Positions 56,583 to 64,000 of a DNA stretch of 64,000 nucleotides are shown one piece after another. The notes beneath the pieces were generated by a model. It was not told the DNA's origin. It saw nothing but the letters and a program-made list of their open reading frames with translations, and searched no databases. How positions within the stretch are numbered: the first letter of the stretch is position 1; each line of letters begins with the position of its first letter. Source of the DNA: DATIRA01 sp963766505 (lineage in GTDB: Bacteria; Pseudomonadota; Gammaproteobacteria; Steroidobacterales; Steroidobacteraceae); assembly GCA_963766505.1 (NCBI GenBank), contig CAVYAL010000005.1, forward strand, positions 1 through 64,000, in the 5' to 3' direction. The position numbers and the translations under genes are program-made.

Positions 56583-56615
56583 TTGCTCTAACTGATTTAG
56601 TGATGTAGTATACTA
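56583..56615 (+). promoter_or_regulatory. tolC promoter with a palindromic -10 region
   Basis: TTGCTC (56,583-56,588) and TAGTAT (56,606-56,611) are 17 bases apart, the ideal spacing. The -10 lies inside a perfect 10-base palindrome TAGTATACTA (56,606-56,615), which could be an operator half. It lies 52 bases before the tolC ATG, in a local A+T-rich stretch unlike the surroundings. Confidence 0.5.
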
Positions 56616-56666
56616 TAACACTCGACTCGGCGCCCCCGCCCCGGACCTCGTGGACGACAAGACCGT

Positions 56667-58137
56667 ATGCAAAAATCAACGACTTTCAGGCCCTTACTGA
56701 TCACTGCCACGCTGCTTGCCGCCTCGGTGCCCGCCCAGGCAGCCACGCTGCTGGAGATCTACCAACAGGCGCTGCAGAGCGACCCGCGAATTCACGAAGC
56801 CGAGGCGCGCCGGCTTGCGGCACTGGAGGCGGAGCCGCAGGCCCGCGGCGTGCTGCTGCCACAGATCGGCTTCAGCGCCGACTGGACCAAGAGCGAGTCC
56901 GACGGTTCGGGCATTCAGAACACGGTCATCGAGCAGCCGGACGGATCCGGTAACTTCGTCGTGGTGCCGTTCTCGTTCCAGACCGAGGTCAGCGATGAGA
57001 CCACGCGCTGGAATTTCAACCTGCGCCAGACGCTGTTTCGCTGGGACCAGATCGTGGGTCTCCGGCAGGCCGACAAGGTCGTGGCCAGGGCCGAAGCCGA
57101 CCGGGAAGCGGCGCAGCAGGACCTGATCGTCCGCGTGACCGAAGCCTATTTCAACGTGCTCGGTGCCGAGGACCGGCTGCTCGCGATCCACGCGGATCGC
57201 AACGCGATTTCCCGGCAGCTCGAACAGGCCAAGCAGCGCTTCGAAGTCGGGCTTATCGCGATCACCGACGTACAGGAATCGCAGGCCGCCTACGACCAGG
57301 CGGTCGCCAGCGAGATCGCGGCCAAGCGCTCACTCGCCACGGCACGGTACCTTTTGCAGGAAATCACGGGGTCCTTTATCCGGGACCTCGCCGCTCCCAC
57401 GGAGAAGCTGCCGCTCAGAACCCCCGATCCGGCGAGTGAACAGGCCTGGCTCGATCTCGCCATGGCGCAGAATCTCGCCCTGGTTTCGAGCCGCCTGGAC
57501 GAAGCCCTCGCCCGCGACGAAATATCCTTCCGGCGCAACGGCCACTACCCGACGGTCGATCTCGTGGCCAACGTCGGCGCCACCGATTCGGAGCAGGACC
57601 AGGACACGTTCAACGGCTTCGGCGCCCTTCCCGCCGACAGTAACTTCGACCGCGACAGCATCGGCGTCCAGTTCACCCTGCCGATCTTTTCCGGCGGCAC
57701 GACGTCGTCACGCGTGAAGGAAGCCATCTACCTGCATCGCGCGGCGCGCGAGCAACTGCAGCGCGTCACGCGCGAAACGGACCGGCAGACTCGCGACTCC
57801 TACCTCGGCGTGCTGGCCGAGATCAGCCGTGTGCAGGCACTGGAGCAGGCCGTCGCCTCGGCCGCGGACCGCGCTCGACGCGACCCAGGCGGGTTTCGAC
57901 GTGGGCACGCGCACCATCGTGGACGTATTGATCTCGCAGCGTAACCTGTACCAGTCGATCACGAATTACTACCAGGCGAGATACGACTACCTGCTGAACG
58001 TCATGCGGCTGAAGCAGGCGGCCGGAACCCTGCAGGTGCAGGATCTCGAGAACCTGGAACCGTTCCTCGTCGCGCGCAAGCCGCCGGAAGACCAGTTCGC
58101 CGAGGAAGCCAGCAAGGAAGCGGAAGCGACGGAGTAA
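56667..58137 (+). CDS. tolC: TolC-family outer membrane efflux channel (one frameshift)
   Basis: Outer-membrane/periplasmic tunnel for type I secretion and drug efflux. Signal peptide PLLITATLLAASVPAQA, then TLLEIYQQALQSDPRIHEAE, which begins the first OEP repeat. VTEAYFNVLGAEDRLLAIHA, QLEQAKQRFEVGLIAITDVQ and ESQAAYDQAVASEIAAKRSL form coiled-coil repeats; GVQFTLPIFSGGTTSSRVKE and QAGFDVGTRTIVDVLISQRN mirror them in the second half. The paired F-x-V-G-x-x-x-x-x-D-V motifs are typical. About 489 residues. One break near 57,868. Placed between a Pcm-type gene and waaA, as in many gammaproteobacteria. Confidence 0.93.
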
Positions 58138-58141
58138 GCGC

Positions 58142-59401
58142 TCAGTCGGCGAGCGGCTCGATCATCGCCAACAGGCGGGCCAGCGCGCCGCGGTTGCGCT
58201 CGAGAATGCCGCGCCCCGCATCGCCGAGACGAGCCGCCATTTCCGGGTCGGACAGCAATTGCCCGACTTCGGCGGCGAGTTCGTCTGCATCGTGTACCAG
58301 CCTGCATGCGCCCTTGTCGACGAACATGTCGGCGATTTCCTCGGCGTTGAATACATGCGGTCCGCTCACCAGCGGAAGGCCCAGCGCCGCAGGCTCCAGC
58401 AGGTTGTGTCCGCCGATCGGCACCAGGCTCCCGCCGACGAAGGCAACGTCGCTGGCCGCGTAAAAAAGCGTCAGTTCGCCCATCGTGTCGCCGAGAAACA
58501 CCTGCGTGTCCGCGCTGCATGGTTTGCCGTCGGTTCGGGAGACGACGCTCATCCGCTTCTTTGCCACCATGTCCCGCACGCCGGCGAATCGCTGCGGATG
58601 TCTCGGTACCAGCACGAGCAGTAGCCCGGGAATGTCCTGCAACAGCTTCTGCTGCGCGTCGAGGACGATCTCTTCTTCCCCTTCGTGCGTGCTCGCCGCG
58701 ATCCAGACCGGCCGGTCACCGAACAGGTCCGCGCGCAGTTCCCGGCCCCGTAGCGGGAGATCGGGCGCCAACTCGACGTCGAACTTGATGTTGCCGGTGA
58801 CGCGCGTGCGTTCGGGCGCGGCTCCCAGCGACAGGAAGCGCTCCGCATCGGCCTCGCTCTGCGCGGCGATGATGATGCCGTGCGACAGGGTCTCGCGAAA
58901 CAGTGGCAACAGGCGCCGGTAGCTGCGCACGGATCGCGGCGAGATACGCGCACTCACCAGCACCAGCGGGATGTCGCGGACTCCGCAGCCCCGGTAGAGG
59001 TTGGGCCATATCTCCGTTTCCAGCACCAGCGCGATATCCGGCTTCGTGGCCGAGAAAAAGCGATTGACGACCTGCGGCGCTTCGAAGGGAATATAGGTGT
59101 GGTGCACTTCGTCGCCGAACAGCGAGGCGACGCGTGCCGCACCGGTCGGCGTGACCGTGGTCACCAGCAGGGGCCGGTCCGGGTAGCGCTTGCCGAGCGA
59201 ACGGATCAGGGGCACGGCTGCCACGACTTCGCCGACGGAAACAGCATGTATCCAGATGCAGCGTTCCAGCCGGGGGTAGCCGATCCCGAGGCGCTCGCCT
59301 ATGCGCTGCAGGTAGGAGCGATTGGTGATGCCGCGTATCAGCCAGTAGCCGACGTAGGGCACGTACAGCAAATAGGTCAGCAGGTTATAAAAGAATCGCA
59401 C
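58142..59401 (-). CDS. waaA: 3-deoxy-D-manno-octulosonic acid transferase
   Basis: 419 residues, intact. Adds Kdo to lipid A precursor at the inner membrane. The N-terminal membrane anchor is FFYNLLTYLLYVPYVGYWLI; ERCIWIHAVSVGEVVAAVPL contains the catalytic glutamate in S-V-G-E. VTTVTPTGAARVASLFGDEV, IALVLETEIWPNL, GNIKFDVELAPDLP and IAASTHEGEEEIVLDA follow. GGSLVPIGGHNLLEPAALGL is the donor-binding signature. It converges on tolC with 4 bases between stops and is upstream-adjacent to hldE. It fits the LPS core role of its neighbour. Confidence 0.95.
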   Translation of the reverse strand: MRFFYNLLTYLLYVPYVGYWLIRGITNRSYLQRIGERLGIGYPRLERCIWIHAVSVGEVVAAVPLIRSLGKRYPDRPLLVTTVTPTGAARVASLFGDEVHHTYIPFEAPQVVNRFFSATKPDIALVLETEIWPNLYRGCGVRDIPLVLVSARISPRSVRSYRRLLPLFRETLSHGIIIAAQSEADAERFLSLGAAPERTRVTGNIKFDVELAPDLPLRGRELRADLFGDRPVWIAASTHEGEEEIVLDAQQKLLQDIPGLLLVLVPRHPQRFAGVRDMVAKKRMSVVSRTDGKPCSADTQVFLGDTMGELTLFYAASDVAFVGGSLVPIGGHNLLEPAALGLPLVSGPHVFNAEEIADMFVDKGACRLVHDADELAAEVGQLLSDPEMAARLGDAGRGILERNRGALARLLAMIEPLAD

Positions 59402-59428
59402 ACCGTACCCGCAATGCCGCCGGCTCGA

Positions 59429-60848
59429 TCAGCCGCCGAGCTTGTCGATGATGCGGCTGGTGGAATGACCGTCGCGGAAGCTCAGCACGCGCACCTCGCC
59501 GCCGTTCTCCAGGACTTCCCTGGCCCCCGCGATCTCCTCGGGCCGGTAATCGCCGCCCTTCACCAGGACGGCGGGCAGCACGGCCGCGATCAACGCCGCC
59601 GGCGTATCGTCGGCAAACGGCACCACCCAGTCGACGGCTGCAAGACCGGCCAGTACCAGCATACGGTCTTCGAGTGTATTGATCGGGCGCGACTCGCCCT
59701 TGAGCCGCCGCACCGAGTCGTCGTCGTTCACCGCAACGATCAACCGGTCGCCGAGACTCTTCGCTTCCTCGAGGTAAGCCACGTGACCGGCGTGCAGGAT
59801 GTCGAAGCAGCCGTTCGTCATGACGATGCGCTCCTTGCGCGCACGCGCCTCGCCGACGAGAACCAGGAGTTCGTCCCGGGAAACCAGCCCCCGGCCGCCC
59901 TGGCCGCGCTGGTGCAGCGCGACCTGGATCTCGCCCGGTGTCACCGTCGCCACGCCGATCTTGCGAACCACGAGGCCCGCCGCGATATTCGCCAGCGCCG
60001 ACGCCGTGGCGAGCGACTGGCCGCTGGCCAGTGCTCCGGCGAGCGTTGCGATGACCGTATCGCCGGCACCGGTAACGTCATAGACCTCGCGCGCCTGCGT
60101 CGACAGGAACAGCGGCTCGTTGCCGGCTTCGAGCAGCATCATGCCCTTCTCGCTGCGCGTAACCAGCAGCGCCGCCAACTCGAGGTCCTCGACCATTTGC
60201 CAGCCGCGCGACACGAGTTCCGCGTCGCTCCCGCAGGGCCCGGCAACGGCCTCGAACTCGCCCTGGTTCGGCGTCAACAGCGTCGCGCCGCGGTATTTTT
60301 CGAAATCACGCCCTTTCGGGTCGACCAGCACGGGCACGCCGGCTTTGCGGCACACCGCGATCATCGCCCTGACGTCGGTCAGGGCGCCCTTGCCGTAATC
60401 GGACAACACCACCGCGCCAGCGCCTGCCGCGGCCTTGCCGACGGCGTCGAGCAGCGCGCTGTCCCTGAGCTCGGCGGCATTTTCCTGGTCGAGCCGGATG
60501 AGCTGCTGGCCGCGGCTCTGGACACGTGTCTTGGTGATCGTCGGGACGGTCGCTGACCCGGGCAAAGTCGCAGTCGATACCGTTGGCGGTCAGCAGGTTC
60601 TCGAGGGTGTTCGCCGCGGCATCGTTGCCGACCGCGCCGATCAGCCGCGTCCTGACGCCGAGCGACGCGAGGTTGACCGCGACGTTCGCGGCACCGCCCG
60701 GACGGTCGTCGGTCTTTTGCACGTGCACGACGGGCACGGGGGCTTCCGGCGATATACGGCTGGTCGCCCCGAACAGGTACTGGTCGAGCATCACGTCGCC
60801 GGCCACGACGACGTTCGTCTTCGAGAAATCAGGTATCGATAAGGTCAC
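59429..60848 (-). CDS. hldE: Bifunctional heptose 7-phosphate kinase / heptose 1-phosphate adenylyltransferase (one frameshift)
   Basis: Makes ADP-D-beta-D-heptose for the LPS inner core. The N-terminal PfkB-type kinase shows VVVAGDVMLDQYLFGATSRI, EAPVPVVHVQKTDDRPGGAA, LSDYGKGALTD, LVDPKGRDFEKYRGATLLTP and the anion-hole DVTGAGDTVIATLAGALASG. The C-terminal nucleotidyltransferase has VMTNGCFDILHAGHVAYLEE (H-x-G-H), NDDDSVRRLKGESRPIN and VKGGDY. About 473 residues. One break near 60,555 separates ARVSDRP from TITKTRVQSR. The domain order is that of HldE (RfaE). Confidence 0.94.
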
Positions 60849-61015
60849 GGCGCGAATTTACCACGCGGGATGCACAGGCACGAGCTCGTAGTGAGCATGG
60901 CTCAGGTGCGTGCACCGCAAGGAAAGTGAAGCGCGGAATGCGCAGCGTACACGTCCGTACGTGAGCAGATCCCGGGCTGTACTTGACGCTGTATCACGCC
61001 GCCTCAGCGCGCCGG

Positions 61016-61721
61016 TCAGCCGCACTTGGAGTCGCCGCAGGACAGACACGTCATACACCCGTCCATCATGATGACGGCGGCCGTATTGCACTTCTTGCAC
61101 AGCTGCGCGCCCTCCGGGAATTCACTCTTCGAGAACGCATCCTGCTGCTTGCGGGACTCTTCGAATGCCGCGCGTTTCTCCGCGATCAGCTTCTGCTGCC
61201 CTTCGTCGAGCTCCTGCGACGACATCAGTCCAATGGAAATCAGGTGCTTTTCGACGATGTAGCCGAGCTCCGCGATGATGGACGGCATGTACTTGCCGCC
61301 GGGCTGCCAGTAGCCGCCGCGCGGATCGAACACGGCCTTGAGTTCGTCGACGAGGAATGCGACATCGCCACCCTTGCGGAAGACCGCCGAAATAATCCGT
61401 GTCAGCGCGACGATCCACTGGTAATGATCGAGATTCTTGGAATTGATGAAGATCTCGAACGGCCGGCGTTTCTCGTGCTCCGTGCCTTCGTTGAGGACGA
61501 TGTCGTTGATGGTCACGTACATGGCATGATCGGACACCGGTGTCTTGACCTTGTACGTCGAACCGATGAGGATCTCGGGACGCTCGAGCTTCTCGTGCAT
61601 CCGGATGACTTCGGCGCGATTACCTCCGCCGCCCTCGCGGCGCAGCTCGGGGCGTTCGTTCTTGCTCTTCCTGGGCCGGCTTCTTGACCGCGTAACCGAC
61701 AATTTTCTTGTCAATCTTCAT
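61016..61721 (-). CDS. nrdJb: B12-dependent ribonucleotide reductase, small C-terminal subunit NrdJb (one frameshift)
   Basis: In some gammaproteobacteria, including Pseudomonas, class II NrdJ is split in two; this is the second piece. The ATG at 61,721 with AGGAA upstream opens MKIDKKIVGYAVKKPAQEEQ. After a break near 61,655 it continues RMHEKLERPEILIGSTYKVK, MYVTINDIVLNEGTEHEKRR, FIVSKNL-like FINSKNLDHYQWIVALTRII, VDELKAVFDPRGGYWQPGGK and IVEKHLISIGLM. The end is cysteine-rich (CKKCNTAAVIMMDGCMTCLS plus CGDSKCG), matching the zinc-like C-terminus that feeds electrons to the active site. About 234 residues. It begins 41 bases after nrdJa. Confidence 0.92.
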
Positions 61722-61762
61722 TTCCTGAATACCTCGACAGATGCTGTTCGCTGCAGCCTGCT

Positions 61763-63916
61763 TCAAAATTTTCCGTAATAGCCTTCTTTGAGCGCGTCGA
61801 AGAGATTGGCCGCGGTATGCGTCTCACCGTCGTACTCGATCTCTTCGTCACCCTTGAGTTCGACCGTCGAACCGTCTTCCAGCGTAAACGTGTAAGTCGT
61901 GTTCTTCAGGTCCTTTTCCTTCACCAGTACGCCCTGGAAGGCTTCCGGGTTGAAGCGGAACGTCGTGCAACCCTTCAGGCCCTGCTTGTAGGCATACAGG
62001 TAGATATCCTTGAAATCCTCGTACGCATAATCCGTCGGTACGTTGGCCGTCTTCGAGATCGACGAATCGATCCACTTCTGCGCCGCCGCCTGGATATCGA
62101 CGTGCTCGGTCGGCAATACGTCTTCCGCGGTGATGAAGTAGTCCGGCAAGCGTTGCTCGCGTCCGCGCCCTGGGCGCCCGGCGGCAACGCCTCCTTGTCC
62201 ACCAGTTCGCGATACGCAAGCAGTTCGAACGAAAACACGTCGACCTTTTCCTTGGTCTTCTTGCCCTGGCGGATCACGTTGCGGAAATAATGATGTGCGA
62301 AGCTCGGCTCGATTCCGTTCGAGGCGTTGTTGGCCAGCGACAACGAAATCGTGCCTGTCGGCGCAATCGAGCTGTGGTGCGTGAATCGTGACCCGACCTC
62401 GGCCAGCTCCTTCACCAGTTCGGGCGCTTCCGCTGCCACGCGCTGCATGTAACGGCTATAGCGTGCATGCAGAATCCGCCCGGGAACCTTGTCGCCGGCC
62501 TGGTATCCGTCGCCGCGCATCTCCGGACGATGCGCGAGCATCTCTTCGGTGATTTCGAACTGCTCGTTCATGATCGGTGCAGGACCCTTCTCCTTCGCGA
62601 GCTCCAGGCCTTCTTCCCAGCCGGCTATCGCGAGTTCGCGCGCGACGTCCTCCGTGAACTGCACCGCCTTTTCGTCGCCGTACTTCATGCGCAGCATCGT
62701 GATCGTCGAGCCCAGCCCCAGGAAGCCCATACCGTGGCGCCGTTTGCGCTGGATCTCGTTGCGCTGCTGCGGCAGCGGCAGGCCGTTGATCTCGACCACG
62801 TTGTCGAGCATGCGCGTGAACACCTTGACCACCTTGCGGAACGACTCCCAGTCGAAGCGCGCGTCCTCGGTGAACGGATCAACCACGAAACGGGTCAGGT
62901 TGACGGAACCGAGCAGGCAGGAACCGTAAGGCGGCAGCGGCTGCTCGCCGCAGGGATTGGTTGCGCGGATGTTCTCGCAGAACCAGTTGTTGTTCATTTC
63001 GTTGACCTTGTCGATCAACACGAAACCGGGCTCCGCGAAATCGTACGTGGACGCCATGATGACATCCCATACGCGTCGCGCCGGCAAGGTCTTGTAGATC
63101 TTGCAGGCAACGAGCCCCTCGGGGTTGGACACGTAGTTGCCGGCTTCCGGCCATTCGCGCCACACGAACTGGCTTTCGTCAGTGATGTCGAGCTCGTCCT
63201 GCTCGACTCCTTTCGCGTGACCGGGAATGCGAGTTTCCAGTCGTCATCGTTGATGACGGCCTGCATGAACTCGTCGGTGATGAGCAACGACAGATTGAAC
63301 TGCCGCAGACGGCCGTCCTCGCGCTTGGCGCGAATGAAGTCCATGACGTCGGGATGCCCGATATCGAAAGTGCCCATCTGCGCGCCGCGGCGCCCGCCGG
63401 CCGACGAGACCGTGAAACACATCTTGTCGTAGATATCCATGAACGACAGCGGCCCGGACGTGTAGGCGCCGGCACCGGTGACGTAAGCACCCTTCGGCCG
63501 CAGCGTCGAGAATTCGTAGCCGATGCCGCAACCGGCCTTCAGCGTCAGGCCGGCTTCGTGCACCTTGTTGAGGATATTGTCCATCGAATCGCCGACGGTA
63601 CCGGACACCGTGCAATTGATCGTGGACGTCGCCGGCTTGTGCTCCTGCGCGCCTGCATTCGACATGATGCGTCCGGCCGGTATTGCGCCGCTGCGCAGCG
63701 CCCACAGGAACTCGTTGAAATAGTGTTCCCGCTTCGACTCGGGTTCGACATTCGCGAGTGCTTTCGCGACTCTCTTGTAAGTGTCGTCGATCGTCTCGTC
63801 GAGCTTCGTTCCGTCTTTTGCGATGAGCCGGTATTTGGCGTCCCAAATATCGAGCGATGCTGGCTGAAATTCGATGTCGGCGACCGTGTGCGCATCCAGA
63901 TGAACGGCAGACTTCA
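61763..63916 (-). CDS. nrdJa: B12-dependent ribonucleotide reductase, catalytic subunit NrdJa (two frameshifts)
   Basis: Reduces ribonucleotides to deoxyribonucleotides using adenosylcobalamin, in the presence or absence of oxygen. PAGRIMSNAGAQEHKPATST, INCTVSGTVGDSMDNIL (first active-site cysteine), GCGIGYEFSTLRPKGAYVTG, SAGGRRGAQMGTFDIGHPDV, then ENIRATNPCGEQPLPPYGSC (N-P-C-G-E with the radical cysteine and glutamate), LGSVNLTRFV, GFLGLGSTITMLRM and SSIAPTGTISLSLANNASNG. About 717 residues. Breaks lie at about 63,215 and 62,170. ATG at 63,916. No cobalamin riboswitch is evident in the 84 bases left upstream. Confidence 0.94.
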
Positions 63917-64000
63917 TTGGCAGAAATACTCCCCTTAACTCCCTTCGGAGACCCCGTTGTATGGCGTGCCCCAATTTTGCGAGGAAATAGATGCCCTCTC

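Noticed and set aside
60849..61015. Small inverted repeats between hldE and nrdJb (for example GGTGC/GCACC, CGTAC/GTACG)
   Set aside because: Stems of only five bases with no T-run; not distinguishable from chance.
63917..64000. Cobalamin riboswitch before nrdJa
   Set aside because: No B12-box-like segment is visible in the 84 bases available; the region is cut by the window end, so it cannot be excluded further upstream.

Overview
The window reads as two unrelated bacterial genomes joined at about position 32,505. Left of the join the DNA is extremely G+C-rich and packed with short open frames broken by one-base gains or losses. Its gene content (Ser/Thr protein kinase with a lipoprotein partner, HEAT-repeat/cyclic-nucleotide transporter-like protein, DUF502, LptD, trp operon) fits a 'deltaproteobacterial' lineage such as Myxococcota or Desulfobacterota; this placement is inference. 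Right of the join the G+C is lower, most genes are intact, and the content (tkt-gap-pgk-pyk run, pyrophosphate-dependent phosphofructokinase next to a proton-pumping pyrophosphatase, tolC-waaA-hldE, split B12-dependent ribonucleotide reductase nrdJa/nrdJb) fits a gammaproteobacterium. The join lies inside pyruvate kinase: its first ~270 codons continue in frame into the middle of a membrane transporter-like protein. An assembly chimera is the simplest reading.

Left part. 1-9,456 is one minus-strand run: dcd, dtd, a small membrane protein, ccdA-tlpA, a Crp-like regulator, lptD, trpE, trpG, trpD and the start of trpC. Many neighbours share 4-base stop/start overlaps (GTGA, TTGA, ATGA). 9,484-10,843 holds a glycerophosphodiesterase and a methyltransferase (+), then queG (-), a GH1 beta-glucosidase and a DUF502 protein (+), and a CvpA-family protein (-). 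15,537-19,382 is the most unusual locus: an AI-2-kinase-like FGGY kinase fused to a 2-hydroxyacid dehydrogenase and an SCP2 domain, directly followed by, and possibly fused to, a class II aldolase. Next come a Ser/Thr kinase with a small lipoprotein, a CDF cation exporter, a GT4 glycosyltransferase, an SDR, a large palindromic mobile-looking element (24,544-24,731), a lipoprotein, a phosphodiesterase remnant, an atypical leuC-leuD-leuB-like operon (-), a zinc alcohol dehydrogenase (+) and the truncated HEAT/cNMP protein (-).

Right part. Truncated pyk (-), a PhoX-type phosphatase (+), pgk-gap-tkt (-), then metK-ahcY, a CpdA-type phosphodiesterase, a TraB/GumN protein and hemL (+). A LON-domain protein (-) is followed by a 324-base stretch with two palindromic repeats, then mpl and a membrane protein (-), rnd (+), adk (-), pfp-hppA (+) ending in a strong terminator, a GGDEF/EAL protein (-), a Pcm-family methyltransferase and tolC (+), and waaA, hldE, nrdJb and nrdJa (-). 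The pieces cover lower glycolysis and the pentose pathway, the methyl cycle (metK makes SAM, ahcY removes SAH), PPi-based energy use and outer-membrane biogenesis.

Frameshifts are so frequent, and fall so often in G/C runs of essential genes, that most are probably sequencing errors. For broken genes the coordinates span the whole gene and the product is read across frames. No rRNA, tRNA or CRISPR array was seen.
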